Below the pieces are notes generated by a model. The model saw nothing but the letters and a program-made list of their open reading frames with translations. It did not search any database and was not told where the DNA came from. Of a DNA stretch of 64,000 nucleotides, positions 1 through 9,413 are shown in pieces (position 1 is the first letter of the stretch; every line of letters begins with the position of its first letter). A program made the translations under genes and the position numbers. This DNA is from Methanolobus halotolerans (lineage in GTDB: Archaea; Halobacteriota; Methanosarcinia; Methanosarcinales; Methanosarcinaceae), in contig NZ_PGGK01000003.1 in assembly GCF_004745425.1 (NCBI RefSeq), positions 124,001-188,000 of the forward strand, in the 5' to 3' direction.

Positions 1-605
1 ACATCCCTGTGGATCATGCATCCATGTTCCACATCGAGTACAGAACTGTACCACCATTTCCCAAGCAATTCATTGAACGCCTGTCGTGTGTGGGGATTAA
101 GTGAAAGCTGATCCAGCACATGATGGAAATTAGCAAATTCCTTTTCTTTGTTATAGTGACAACGGGTATTTTCATGCAGGCTTCGAAGCAGATATGCAAG
201 CGAGGTCAGCCTGTCAAACAGTTTATTGTCATGTTTGAGACACCACATCAAGGATCTGCCACTTATGTACTCAGTCACAAGTGCACAATTAAAACCTTCA
301 TGTACAGCTATCGGTTTTGGAACATTGATAAACGAACCGGCTTTTTTTAGGTTATTATATTCATTCATCATTGCCTTGAATGCATCGTAACTCCTGTTTT
401 TACCACGCGGTTCTGCAAAGAACTTCACGATAACACTGCATCCCTCACCCCTGAACTTGTATTTACAAACCGTATGCGAAGACCGATCATACTTGAAAAC
501 ATCCGTCTCACAGTACTTGTTACTTATTCTGTCCCCGAGTATCTCCACAAGCCAATCCCTGAAAACGTCCCCAGGACCCAATGTGTTAACATAGTATTCC
601 AACAC
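1..605 (-). CDS. Partial kinase-like phosphotransferase (APH/LPS-kinase fold), 3' end off the window
   Basis: The minus strand is open from a GTG at 605 (or TTG at 602) to the left edge, giving about 201 residues. No ATG occurs near the start, and an in-frame TGA lies just upstream. Visible elements fit a protein-kinase-like fold: a beta-strand Lys in VIVKFFAEPRG near residue 55, a helix followed by VPKPIAV, a hinge-like CALVTEYISGR, and at the very edge MIHRDV, which matches the catalytic-loop His/Asp motif of aminoglycoside phosphotransferase and LPS-kinase families. Such enzymes transfer phosphate from ATP to small molecules or sugars; the substrate cannot be told. The C-lobe, including the metal-binding DxD-like motif, lies outside the window. 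The family call is an inference from motif order. Confidence 0.7.
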   Translation of the reverse strand, partial: MLEYYVNTLGPGDVFRDWLVEILGDRISNKYCETDVFKYDRSSHTVCKYKFRGEGCSVIVKFFAEPRGKNRSYDAFKAMMNEYNNLKKAGSFINVPKPIAVHEGFNCALVTEYISGRSLMWCLKHDNKLFDRLTSLAYLLRSLHENTRCHYNKEKEFANFHHVLDQLSLNPHTRQAFNELLGKWWYSSVLDVEHGCMIHRD

Positions 606-786
606 AGGTCACATCCATGTTATATATTTGATGTATACGAATATATCTGTATTTGTATATGTGTAATTTTTCTCTAAAAAATCGTTTAAATGCAGATTCA
701 AGGTTGATAAGTGAATTTAGCAATGACTGAGAGTTTACACCTTTTATCTCCCACCTTACGGAAGGAGACTTCTCGGCTTAGAAGTT

Positions 787-835
787 AAAAAAAATAGACT
801 AGTACCCCGCCATATCTGACAGGGTGCTTTTTTTA
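787..835. terminator. Bidirectional hairpin terminator
   Basis: AGTACCC at 801-807 can pair with GGGTGCT at 822-828 (one G-T pair). It is followed by a T run on the plus strand (828-834) and preceded by eight A's (787-794) that form a T run on the minus strand. It sits just downstream of the stop codon of the minus-strand surface-protein gene ending at 850, so its likely job is to end that transcript. Confidence 0.55.
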
Positions 836-849
836 TCGACTTCTTTGCA

Positions 850-2088
850 TTAAGGTTGTGTCAGCCCATAACCTGACATCACGCATATAGCGCTAAGCAA
901 TGTCCAGATAATGAACCACAGGATACTGCTGATGTCAGGAATCACTTCGCTTAGGGGACTCCGGACATCCGAATCTTCCGCAGGAACACTTAGGAGATTA
1001 ATTGGCTCTTCATCTTCTCCCACATCAGTAGTCCTGTAGACCTCTTCATCTTCTGGGAGAGATGAGCCTGCCCCGGATGTAACAGAAACAGATGGTCTAC
1101 CGGAATTTGCTCCGGATGAATCAGAGCTGTCATCACCATTGGAACCTTCACTGTCTCCGGAGGAATCGGAGCTGTCATCACCATTGGAACCTTCACTGCC
1201 TCCGGAGGAATCGGAGCTGTCATCACCATCGGAACCATCACTGTCTCCGGATGAATCAGAGCTGTCATCACCATCGGAACCATCACTGTCTCCGGATGAA
1301 TCAGAGCTGTCATCACCATCGGAACCATCACTGTCTCCGGAGGAATCAGAGTCGTCACCACAATCGGAACCATCACTGTCTCCGGAGGAATCGGAGTCGT
1401 CACCACAATCGGAACCATCACTGTCTCCGGAGGAATCGGAGTCGTCACCACAATCGGAACCATCACCTTCTCCGGAAGAATTGTCTCCTTCAGAGGAACC
1501 GGAGTCACCATCACCAGCAGATGAATCATCATCACCGGGGGAGCAGGAATCGTCTTCTCCATCTGAAGAACCGGTCCCATCTTCATCACAACATGTTAGA
1601 ATTTCGTATGTGAAGTAAGTTGCCCAATTTTTCCCGGGGAAACTGGTTCCCTCTGCCCAGGCACTTTCATTACTTGTGTTTCGGCATGATCCGTTATGAA
1701 CTGCTGCATGAGCAGCAATGTATAACGTACCTTCTTCTGAGGACAACGGAAGTGTATATTCAAGAATTTGTGTCCCATTCGGGAGACTCTCATTTTTGTG
1801 TGCAAAATGACCGGGAATTGGATTTCCGCTCTTTGTTATTGGAATAGATTCAAATGAACCGGCCACTGCGAGGTGAGATTCCAGAATGGACCAGTTACCA
1901 CCTGTTCTATATGTGACATTCAGATGATCACAATCGTTTGAAACTGTCAATGTACCCACTTCGATATCCTGGCCCGCATATAGTGTTTTCACTGTTATCG
2001 TATCTGCATTATCTGCTGATGCAATACCGGACATACTGAACACAAAGATGATCAAAGCCAACAAGAATATATTTTTTAGATTACCCAT
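850..2088 (-). CDS. Secreted, membrane-anchored Ser/Asp/Gly-repeat surface protein
   Basis: A 412-residue protein of unknown function. It has an N-terminal signal peptide (hydrophobic stretch about residues 8-25, cleavage near IASA-DN), a globular part of about 150 residues with several Asn-X-Ser/Thr sites, then a low-complexity region of about 140 residues built from 15-residue Ser/Asp/Gly units, and a C-terminal hydrophobic helix (WFIIWTLLSAICVMSGYG) that should anchor it in the membrane. The acidic repeat probably works as an extended stalk through the S-layer. A GGTGG sequence precedes the ATG, and a TATA-like TTTAAATATA lies roughly 100 bases upstream. A terminator hairpin follows the stop. 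No enzymatic motif is visible. The globular domain is not recognised. Confidence 0.8.
   Translation of the reverse strand: MGNLKNIFLLALIIFVFSMSGIASADNADTITVKTLYAGQDIEVGTLTVSNDCDHLNVTYRTGGNWSILESHLAVAGSFESIPITKSGNPIPGHFAHKNESLPNGTQILEYTLPLSSEEGTLYIAAHAAVHNGSCRNTSNESAWAEGTSFPGKNWATYFTYEILTCCDEDGTGSSDGEDDSCSPGDDDSSAGDGDSGSSEGDNSSGEGDGSDCGDDSDSSGDSDGSDCGDDSDSSGDSDGSDCGDDSDSSGDSDGSDGDDSSDSSGDSDGSDGDDSSDSSGDSDGSDGDDSSDSSGGSEGSNGDDSSDSSGDSEGSNGDDSSDSSGANSGRPSVSVTSGAGSSLPEDEEVYRTTDVGEDEEPINLLSVPAEDSDVRSPLSEVIPDISSILWFIIWTLLSAICVMSGYGLTQP
1110..1469 (-). repeat. Eight tandem 45-bp coding repeats (Ser/Asp/Gly stalk)
   Basis: Eight consecutive 45-bp units start at 1110, 1155, 1200, 1245, 1290, 1335, 1380 and 1425, each beginning CTCCGGA on the plus strand, and a ninth partial unit follows. 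They encode 15-residue units such as GDSDGSDCGDDSDSS. Units 6-8 share the CGDDSDSS variant and units 3-5 the GDDSSDSS variant, so the array seems to have grown by local duplication. The repeats keep the frame, which points to selection on the protein stalk. Confidence 0.9.
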
Positions 2089-2558
2089 GATTCCACCATT
2101 TTAATTTTTTTAATTGTTAATAACAGGGCCATATATTTGAGTGCCCTCACTCCATTTTTTTGTATAATTAATAGTCCCCTTTATTATTATATTTAAATAT
2201 ATGTATAGTCTAATATATCATTATCAGATAATTATGAGAAATGCGTTTTAGATGTTATGCACATTTATTTAAACAGTTGTAACAGTAGCAATTATATTAA
2301 GAGTACTTGTCGAAGCTAAAAAACCCAGAACATATCATGTGATTGATCTTTCCAGAAAAGTTTCCAGAAAAACGTTAAAGTGACCACTCCCTTAGAAATT
2401 CTTAAATACCCCATTCTGAAGACCTGCCGACCTATATGTACCTTCATGCCAGTAGCAGGGGATGGCCTGAATCATTGTAGAACACGTCAGAATCCTGCCT
2501 GATATCGCAGGCAAGACTCAATTCTTATGGCACTGACATGTGATATTCAATACCTGAT
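2089..2558. other. Intergenic region between two surface-protein genes
   Basis: This 470-bp AT-rich spacer should carry the promoter of the leftward gene starting at 2088; a TTTAAATATA-like TATA box is visible near 2188-2200 on the minus strand. A short perfect hairpin (TGCCTG/CAGGCA) lies around 2495-2515 without a T run. No open frame with coding character was seen. Confidence 0.4.
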
Positions 2559-3482
2559 TTACATTCGTCTATTCTTTGAACAATATCCTGCCACAAACAA
2601 CAGACCCATGGTTAACACAATCCCAAAGCCGGGAGTCTGAGATGAAGACCCGTTTTCCACTGTTATCATTGCAGAGTCTGTGACAGGAACATTATCTGAA
2701 GTATAAGGCACATCGGGCCCCGGAAACTGATATACCCCGTCCCCATCATCCATATGTGTCATTGCAATAACTTCCTGATCTGTTTCAATTGGTGCATCAA
2801 GCCTGATCTCCACATCGGAATGATTACCTGTTTCCATATATTGCGAATGTCCGATCACATCTCCTGCAGAACCATTCTCACTTGCATGTATAACAACATA
2901 CCCACCATCCGGCAAGGATACCGAGTCTACAACAACCATATTTCCTTCAGTGTCCTGATCTTCAAAACTTACAGCGCTTTCATTGTTCTCACTATTTGCT
3001 TCCGTTTCTATTGTCACCATCGCAGAATCAGAAACAATATCTCCATCTACACTATATGCTACATCCGGACCAGGGAACTCATACATTTCATCCCCATCAT
3101 CTATGTGCGTCATTGCGATCAACTCCTGGCCGGAATCGATGGGTTCCCTAAGTTCCACTTCGACGAGAGAATATTCACCTGGTTCCAGGTATCCGCTATT
3201 CCCAGCCAGGGGACCGGAAGCACCATCCATAAGCTCGCGTATAACGACATAACCGCCTTCTGGCAAAAGTGCCATAGTAACAACTACCGAATTTCCATCA
3301 GATACCTGGTCCTCGAAAATAACAGCACTTTCATTGTTGACCAATGTATTCTGACCGTCACTTGTATTGCTGATTGTAACTTCGTTTCCTTTATCATACT
3401 GTGCAGTTGCAGATCCTGAAAATAAAACTATTATCAGCAGAATGGACATGTATATAGATTTATGGAGCAGAATATGCTCCAA
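2559..3482 (-). CDS. PGF-CTERM surface protein with two DUF7282-like domains
   Basis: A 307-residue exported protein. A signal peptide (hydrophobic core about residues 12-25, cut near ATA-QY) is followed by two tandem copies of one domain: residues about 50-155 (from ESAVIFEDQ) and about 165-275 (from ESAVSFEDQ). Both copies share GGYVVI, DGDEMYEFPGPDV-like and DSAMITVE-like blocks, as in the archaeal DUF7282 family. The tail is a PGF-CTERM signal: TPGFG, a hydrophobic helix, then KNRR. In known cases archaeosortase A removes such a tail and the protein is lipid-anchored at the cell surface. No neighbouring archaeosortase is present. The role is unknown; adhesion or envelope structure is a guess. 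Confidence 0.8.
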   Translation of the reverse strand: MEHILLHKSIYMSILLIIVLFSGSATAQYDKGNEVTISNTSDGQNTLVNNESAVIFEDQVSDGNSVVVTMALLPEGGYVVIRELMDGASGPLAGNSGYLEPGEYSLVEVELREPIDSGQELIAMTHIDDGDEMYEFPGPDVAYSVDGDIVSDSAMVTIETEANSENNESAVSFEDQDTEGNMVVVDSVSLPDGGYVVIHASENGSAGDVIGHSQYMETGNHSDVEIRLDAPIETDQEVIAMTHMDDGDGVYQFPGPDVPYTSDNVPVTDSAMITVENGSSSQTPGFGIVLTMGLLFVAGYCSKNRRM

Positions 3483-3618
3483 GCTAAGCTTATGTTGAAT
3501 AATAATAACTACCCCCGCTGTTAACCATTTCTAATAGTGGACTATTAAACGGGCTTTATTTAAAGTTTGCTTTTCTTGAAGAAAACACAGATAAAAAAGG
3601 ATGAAGGAGCATAAAGAA

Positions 3619-4431
3619 ATGTATCCCAGAATAAAAAGGCGTGAATACAACGATATTGAATCCATACTTCTTTACAGGAAAGATATTATATTCAAAGATC
3701 ACGCTGCCAAACTGGATATATTTCAGGATGCGATCGAATTATTATTTTACCTGACCACGATTTTAAATGCAAGGTTTCTTGATGATCTCACAGTGACCGG
3801 AAATACATTAAAAGGCCCAAGATCCATTATACCGGTTTTATTTGAGCGGAACAACCACTATTTGTTGGCGGCCTACAAATTAGCATGCATTGGTTTGAAC
3901 AATCCTGCTTACCTGAACCTGAGAGCCGTTTTTGAGGGAATCACTCACATGTATATGCTTCACCTCACTGACAGAGAAGCGGACCTTTTGCATAAGCAAC
4001 AATTGGGTGTTCTGACAGCAGACGAAGAGAAAGAGTTAAAGAATAAACATCACTGGCTCAGGCCATCAAGGATACGGGAAGTATTATACATTGGTGAAAA
4101 GAAAAAACAGATCGATGATTTCTATATACTTATTTCAAATTCTGCCCACCCCGGCATAAAAAGTGCAATGGGGGATTTTGATTACCGTAAAGAAGTAACC
4201 TTCGATGTACTTACAGTTTCCCTTGCTTTAACTGCTGCCAATCTCCAGACCATCACTGAAACACACTTTGATAAGATCTATGCAGAAGAAATGGAAGAGA
4301 TAAAAATAACAATGAAAAAAGTGGCACAGGAATTAGATGGTTTTATAGTAAACATCATTCCCAATCATCCAGGTTTAAAAAACAGATTAAATCCGGACTT
4401 ATGGACCGATACAGATCAAAAGAGTGGTTAA
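3619..4431 (+). CDS. Hypothetical helical protein
   Basis: About 270 residues, mostly helical, soluble, with no signal peptide or membrane segment. I do not recognise a family with confidence. The ATG at 3619 is preferred to the one at 3601 because AAGGAG (3604-3609) sits nine bases before it; the longer form adds only MKEHKE. Upstream, TTTATTTAAA near 3553 could be the TATA box. His-rich stretches (HWLRPSRIREV, SNSAHPGIKSAMGDF) in the second half recall uncharacterised proteins linked to abortive infection or stress, but this is weak. The gene faces away from the surface protein at 3482 and is followed by a 375-bp spacer, so it is probably monocistronic. Confidence 0.75.
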   Translation: MYPRIKRREYNDIESILLYRKDIIFKDHAAKLDIFQDAIELLFYLTTILNARFLDDLTVTGNTLKGPRSIIPVLFERNNHYLLAAYKLACIGLNNPAYLNLRAVFEGITHMYMLHLTDREADLLHKQQLGVLTADEEKELKNKHHWLRPSRIREVLYIGEKKKQIDDFYILISNSAHPGIKSAMGDFDYRKEVTFDVLTVSLALTAANLQTITETHFDKIYAEEMEEIKITMKKVAQELDGFIVNIIPNHPGLKNRLNPDLWTDTDQKSG

Positions 4432-4806
4432 CTCAAATACACTGTTCTTAAACAAGTTTCCGGCGGACCTGGTACCCCGGAGTGCATAAAGCTTAAACGG
4501 TTTTGAAATGGTGATGAGCCGTACAGTAGTGATATTATAGCTTGAATGATGTTTTTAACACTGCAATGAACTATTTCATGATCAGATATAGAACCTGCGG
4601 ACATAAAGGAACTAAATATTTTTTCGACTTTTCTTGAAAGAAGGCTTTTACAATAAATATAATAGCAATTAATATAATTATGTAATTGTAAAACAGAATT
4701 CAGGATGGATCTGATTCCCGAATAGCAGGGTTTGATAAGCATCCAAAAAAAATGCCATAATCAGAACTCAGAATCCAATCTAATATTGCAGGAACCCAAA
4801 TATCCG
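4432..4806 (+). other. AT-rich spacer upstream of the formate dehydrogenase genes
   Basis: This spacer holds several TATA-like stretches around 4655-4685 (AATATAATAG, AATATAATTA) that could drive the downstream operon. An in-frame TTG at 4732 would extend the next gene by 25 residues, but it lacks a spaced ribosome binding site. No other coding signal is seen. Confidence 0.35.
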
Positions 4807-6456
4807 ATGTCAGAAAATTTAAGTTATTTATCCGGTCGTAAAGGCTTACATGAAAACCTGTTTGAGATATCATACCAACTGGTGCAAGCAAACGGCACAC
4901 CTGATACGCAGCAAATGCAACAGATCGCTAAAGAATATCTGATAGGTGATGCCAATATCTATAGTACATACTCATTTTATGATCTTCTACGACCTGAAAA
5001 CAAAAATAAAAAAGCATATGTATGCAACGGGAGTTCTTGCTTATGTGCCGGTACACAGTCGATGCTAAAAACTGAATTGAAAAAATATCTAAAAGAAGAA
5101 GAGATCGGTGAGATGACCTGCCTGGGCAGATGCCATGAGAATTCTGCATTCCATTACAATGGGCATAACTATTCGGGCAGGGATGTTGATGATATTGCTT
5201 CAGTAATTAAGTCAAAAACTGTTCCACAGGAGGTATATGCAACTAAGGCATCGGGAACATCTGTCCTGATGCAAACCGCATTGACCGCTGAATCATTTGC
5301 CACATATTTACAACACTTATTTACATTAAGACCTGGCCAGGTTCTGAATGAGATAAAAAAAGCACATTTAAGAGGTCGTGGCGGAGCCGGCTTCCCGATG
5401 GGGTTTAAACTGGAGTCTACTAAAAAAGCAAAAGGTAAACATAAATTCATTGTCTGCAATGCCGATGAAGGTGATCCCGGGGCCTACTCTGATCGGTATT
5501 TACTAGAAGAGCAACCACTTAGAGTTTTATTGGGCATGTTGATAGCAGGTTACGTAAGTTGCGCTGATACAGGTGTGATCTATATCAGAGCCGAGTATCC
5601 TGAATCACAAATGATCATCAAGCAAAGCATCAGGGAACTGGGAGATCAGAACTTACTGGGGGACAATATCCTCAACTCTGGCTTCTCGTTTGGACTAAAA
5701 TTGATCAAAGCACAAGGCGCCTATATATGCGGTGAAGAAACGGCATTGCTTTCATCCATCGAGGGACAACGCCCTGAAGTACGTATTCGTCCACCTTTCC
5801 CGTCACAACAGGGTTTATTCAATATGCCTGCGATTGTGAATAGCGTTGAAACCCTTGCTAATGTCCCATTTATTCTTAAGCACGGTGGCGATGCTTTTAA
5901 GCGAATCGGCACTTCACATTCTAAAGGTACCAAACTGGTTTCTTTGGATAGTTCCTTCAATAAGCCTGGCATTTATGAGATTGAAATGGGCACCTCACTT
6001 AAAACCGTAATTGAACAATCAGGTAGTGGTTTCAGGAAAGATGTAAAAGCTTTGCACATTGGGGGGCCATTGGGAGGCCTGGTCCCCGTATCAAATATCG
6101 ATTCCTTACATATCTCTTTTGAATCCTTTGCTGAAAATGGCTTTTTACTGGGGCATGCATCTATTGTGGGTATTCCCGAAAGCTTCCCGATGATCGAATA
6201 CATAAAGCACTTATTTCAATTCACAGCACATGAAAGCTGTGGAAAATGTTTCCCCTGCAGATTAGGCTCTACACGCGGATCTGAGTTACTGCAAAAAGCA
6301 ACCGAAAGCGATTACAAAATTGATCGGCAATTATTCAGCGACTTACTGGACACTATGCAACAAGGATCTCTTTGCGCCCTTGGAAGCGGGCTACCTCTAC
6401 CTGTTCAAAATGTGCTGCAGTATTTTGACAGGGAATTGGAAGATTATTTTGAATAA
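4807..6456 (+). CDS. NADH-binding flavoprotein subunit (NuoE-NuoF fusion) of an NAD-type formate dehydrogenase
   Basis: A 549-residue diaphorase subunit like FdsB/HoxF. Residues 1-120 resemble NuoE: a helical start, then a thioredoxin-like [2Fe-2S] site with C73-x4-C78 and C105-x3-C109. The NuoF part carries the NADH loop GRGGAGFP (about 189-196), the FMN loop CNADEGDPGAYSDR, GAYICGEETAL, an SLBB-like middle and the [4Fe-4S] site ESCGKCFPC (C478, C481, C484) with a fourth Cys at 523. It would move electrons between NAD(H) and the catalytic subunit encoded 10 bases downstream. The ATG at 4807 gives a natural family start; a TTG at 4732 is the alternative. No separate NuoE gene is needed because it is fused. 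Transfer from bacteria is an inference. Confidence 0.88.
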   Translation: MSENLSYLSGRKGLHENLFEISYQLVQANGTPDTQQMQQIAKEYLIGDANIYSTYSFYDLLRPENKNKKAYVCNGSSCLCAGTQSMLKTELKKYLKEEEIGEMTCLGRCHENSAFHYNGHNYSGRDVDDIASVIKSKTVPQEVYATKASGTSVLMQTALTAESFATYLQHLFTLRPGQVLNEIKKAHLRGRGGAGFPMGFKLESTKKAKGKHKFIVCNADEGDPGAYSDRYLLEEQPLRVLLGMLIAGYVSCADTGVIYIRAEYPESQMIIKQSIRELGDQNLLGDNILNSGFSFGLKLIKAQGAYICGEETALLSSIEGQRPEVRIRPPFPSQQGLFNMPAIVNSVETLANVPFILKHGGDAFKRIGTSHSKGTKLVSLDSSFNKPGIYEIEMGTSLKTVIEQSGSGFRKDVKALHIGGPLGGLVPVSNIDSLHISFESFAENGFLLGHASIVGIPESFPMIEYIKHLFQFTAHESCGKCFPCRLGSTRGSELLQKATESDYKIDRQLFSDLLDTMQQGSLCALGSGLPLPVQNVLQYFDRELEDYFE

Positions 6457-6466
6457 ACCTTTTTCG

Positions 6467-9196
6467 ATGCATATGAAAAAAGCAGCATATATCAATGATC
6501 GGCCATACGCCATTGTGGAAGGCGAAACGATATTACAATTTGTGAAACGTTCAAGTGGCGATAAAGTCATCCCAACATTATGCGATGCTCCCCATTTGAA
6601 ACCCTTTGGCGCATGCAGAGTGTGCAGTGTGGATGTTGCACTAGAACAGGGCGGGCCAGCTAAAGTAGTTGCCTCATGTCATACACCGGTTGCGGAAGGA
6701 ATGCACATCTACCCTTCATCGGAACGTATTTTAAAATTGCGTAAAAACATTATTGAATTAGTGCTTACCGACCACCCGCTGGATTGCCTGACCTGTGAAG
6801 TGAACAACAATTGCGAGCTGCAGGAAATAGCTGCACGTGTAGGCGTGAGGGATATAAGATATCCGGCCGGTAAAGTTCATCTGAACAGGGACAGAGACCT
6901 GAGCCATCCTTACATGACCTCGGATATGTCTAAATGCATCAATTGTTCACGTTGCGTAAGAGTCTGTGACGAAGTCCAGGGACAGTTTGTTTTAAGCATG
7001 GCCGGCAGAGGGTTTGAAAGCAGGGTAATAAAAGGTATGGATACGTCCTTTATGGAATCCTCCTGCGTAAGTTGCGGAGCCTGTGCACAGGCATGTCCTA
7101 CTTCCGCAATATCGGATATATACGAATCAAAATCCATTGTTGCGGACAAAAAGATCCGGACAGTTTGCACCTATTGCGGTGCAGGATGTAATTTAGAGGT
7201 GTCTGTTAAAGACGGAAAACTAAGATCTATACAAGCCCCCTGGGACAGCAAGGTCAATCCCGGTCATCTCTGTTTAAAAGGACGATATGCATTCTCATTC
7301 TATGATCACCCCGATCGTATCAGAACACCGCTTATAAAAAAGAATGGTGCATTTGTTGAAGTTACCTGGGATGAAGCCGGTGATTTTATAGTTTCTGAAA
7401 TTGATCGTATCATTAAAGAAAATAGTCCTGATCATATTGCCGGTATTTCGTCATCACGTTGCCCCAACGAAGAAAATTACCTGATGCAAAAGTTCATGCG
7501 TGCAGTGATCGGCACTAATAATATTGATAACTGTGCCCGTGTATGCCATGCCCCCACTGCCTTAGGGATGCAACGCACCTTTGGCACCGGTGCCGCCACC
7601 AATTCAATTGAAGATATCAAATACACCGATTGCATACTGGTGTTCGGAGCCAATCCCACCGATGCACATCCGGTTACAGGCGCAAAGATCAAGCAGGCCG
7701 CTATGAAGGATACGACACTGATCGTGATCGATCCCCGTAGGACCGAACTGGCCCGTTATGCACATTATCACCTGCAGCTGAAACCCGGCACAAATGTGGC
7801 TTTGATGAACCTTTTCTTTTATTATATCATCAAAGAGAGTTTAGTGGATGTTTCATTTATAGAACAGCGTACAGAGGGATTTGAAGAATTTAAACAGCAC
7901 GTTCTTTCGCTGAATATTGATGAGCTGGAAAGCATAACCGGAGTGGATCGCCATCTGGTATGCAATGCGGCAATTGCTTATGCTTCTGCGGAAAATGCAA
8001 TGTCGTTCCACGGATTGGGAGCAACCGAAAATTCACAAGGAACCTCAACGGTTATGATGATCGCGAACCTGGCAATGATGACTGGAAACATCGGCCGCCC
8101 GGGCGTGGGCGTCAATCCATTGCGCGGACAGAACAATGTGCAGGGTGCTGCCGATATGGGTTGTCAGCCAAATCAGGGTGCCGGTTATCTGGATGTGACC
8201 GATGACAAGGTACATGCCCTTTATGAGGAGTTTTACGGAGCCAGGTTACCCAGGCACATCGGCTATAAAATACCGGAGATGTATGAAGCTGCGCTTCAGG
8301 ACAAATTGAAAGCAATGTGGATCATTGGAGAGAATGTGGTGCAAACGGATTCGAATAGCCGGATGGTTGTTAAAGCATTGGACAAACTGGATCTTCTGGT
8401 GGTTCAGGAATTGTTCATGACCGAAACCGCTGAGCATGCCACCGTGATCTTACCAGCTGCTTCTTTTTTGGAAAAGGAAGGTACATTCACTAATGGAGAA
8501 CGTCGTGTGCAACGTGTGAACAAGGTAGTTGAACCTTTACCCGGCACCAAACCCGACGGACAGATAATCACAGAGATCATGCAGCACATGGGGTATCCGC
8601 AGCCTGATTACACGGCACATGGAGTATTGAATGAAATTGCACAGATCGTTCCTTTCTTTAAAGGTATTACACGGGAAAATCTGGGTGAGAGCGGATTGCA
8701 GTGGCCCGTTAATGATGGCGGTATTGATACTCCGATATTGCACGAGGAGACATTTAAACGAGGCAGAGGAGCATTTTATAATCAGACCTATAAGGAAACA
8801 TCGGAGCTTCAGGAACACAGTAAAGATTATCCCTTCATTGTTACAACCAACCGTGGACTGGAACATCACAACAGTGGAGCAATGACCCGTCGTACACCCA
8901 ATGAACAGTTGATCACTGAAGATGTACTTTTGATACACCCGGATGATGCCAAAGAGTATTCTATCAAGAGTGGTGACATGGTCTGTGTAGAGTCACCTCG
9001 CGGTAAAACAGATATTAAAGCCCGCATCTCAACTGCGGTTAAAAAAGGAATATTAAGTACCACATTCCACTTTTCGGAGATCATGATCAATAATCTGACC
9101 TCTGATGTTTGCGACAGTGATACTCTATGTCCAGAATATAAAGTGATAGCTGCACGTATAAGGAAAAGCAGAGGAAAATGCAAGATTCGTAATTGA
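6467..9196 (+). CDS. Molybdopterin formate dehydrogenase catalytic subunit (FdsA/FdhA-like)
   Basis: About 909 residues. The N-terminus is NuoG-like: a [2Fe-2S] ferredoxin (TLCDAPHLKPFGACRVC), a His/Cys cluster site (DHPLDCLTCEVNNNC), and two [4Fe-4S] sites (CINCSRCVRVC; CVSCGACAQACP). The molybdopterin oxidoreductase part begins with CTYCGAGC...GHLCLKGR, and the catalytic Cys is C360 in NCARVCHAPTA, the position that is Sec or Cys in formate dehydrogenases. The C-terminal molybdopterin-guanine-dinucleotide domain contains TTNRGLEHHNSGAMTRR. It oxidises formate to CO2, or the reverse, passing electrons to the NADH subunit just upstream. ATG at 6467 or 6473 is the likely start; no clear ribosome binding site is visible. 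No formate transporter, FdhD or cofactor gene lies nearby. Confidence 0.9.
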   Translation: MHMKKAAYINDRPYAIVEGETILQFVKRSSGDKVIPTLCDAPHLKPFGACRVCSVDVALEQGGPAKVVASCHTPVAEGMHIYPSSERILKLRKNIIELVLTDHPLDCLTCEVNNNCELQEIAARVGVRDIRYPAGKVHLNRDRDLSHPYMTSDMSKCINCSRCVRVCDEVQGQFVLSMAGRGFESRVIKGMDTSFMESSCVSCGACAQACPTSAISDIYESKSIVADKKIRTVCTYCGAGCNLEVSVKDGKLRSIQAPWDSKVNPGHLCLKGRYAFSFYDHPDRIRTPLIKKNGAFVEVTWDEAGDFIVSEIDRIIKENSPDHIAGISSSRCPNEENYLMQKFMRAVIGTNNIDNCARVCHAPTALGMQRTFGTGAATNSIEDIKYTDCILVFGANPTDAHPVTGAKIKQAAMKDTTLIVIDPRRTELARYAHYHLQLKPGTNVALMNLFFYYIIKESLVDVSFIEQRTEGFEEFKQHVLSLNIDELESITGVDRHLVCNAAIAYASAENAMSFHGLGATENSQGTSTVMMIANLAMMTGNIGRPGVGVNPLRGQNNVQGAADMGCQPNQGAGYLDVTDDKVHALYEEFYGARLPRHIGYKIPEMYEAALQDKLKAMWIIGENVVQTDSNSRMVVKALDKLDLLVVQELFMTETAEHATVILPAASFLEKEGTFTNGERRVQRVNKVVEPLPGTKPDGQIITEIMQHMGYPQPDYTAHGVLNEIAQIVPFFKGITRENLGESGLQWPVNDGGIDTPILHEETFKRGRGAFYNQTYKETSELQEHSKDYPFIVTTNRGLEHHNSGAMTRRTPNEQLITEDVLLIHPDDAKEYSIKSGDMVCVESPRGKTDIKARISTAVKKGILSTTFHFSEIMINNLTSDVCDSDTLCPEYKVIAARIRKSRGKCKIRN

Positions 9197-9199
9197 CCT

Positions 9200-9224
9200 G
9201 ACCATAAGAATTAATGAAATGGTC
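9200..9224 (+). terminator. Possible hairpin after the formate dehydrogenase operon
   Basis: GACCAT (9200-9205) pairs with ATGGTC (9219-9224) a few bases after the stop codon at 9196. There is no T run directly behind it, so it may be a 3' stabilising hairpin rather than a true terminator. Confidence 0.3.
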
Positions 9225-9413
9225 GGCTCTGTCAAAAAAACTATTTCCTATTGATATACATAATCTTTTAATCTCCTTTCCTAAATAATCTGGTGCCAGT
9301 ATAGGAGTAGTTCAGTATGCACCTGTCTTATAAAGTAGGGACGAATGTAAAAATAAAATTACACTGTAAAGTTTAAGTGGTTTTGAGTTCAATAATCAGC
9401 CGGGGTGATCAGA

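Noticed and set aside
1110-1469. Regular repeats considered as a CRISPR array
   Set aside because: Units are directly abutting with no spacers and keep a reading frame. No CRISPR array or cas gene is seen anywhere in the window.
1092-1618. Two long plus-strand open frames (173 and 159 residues) opposite the surface-protein repeats
   Set aside because: They arise because the 45-bp repeats carry no stops in other frames; there is no ribosome binding site, and the minus frame has signal peptide and anchor.
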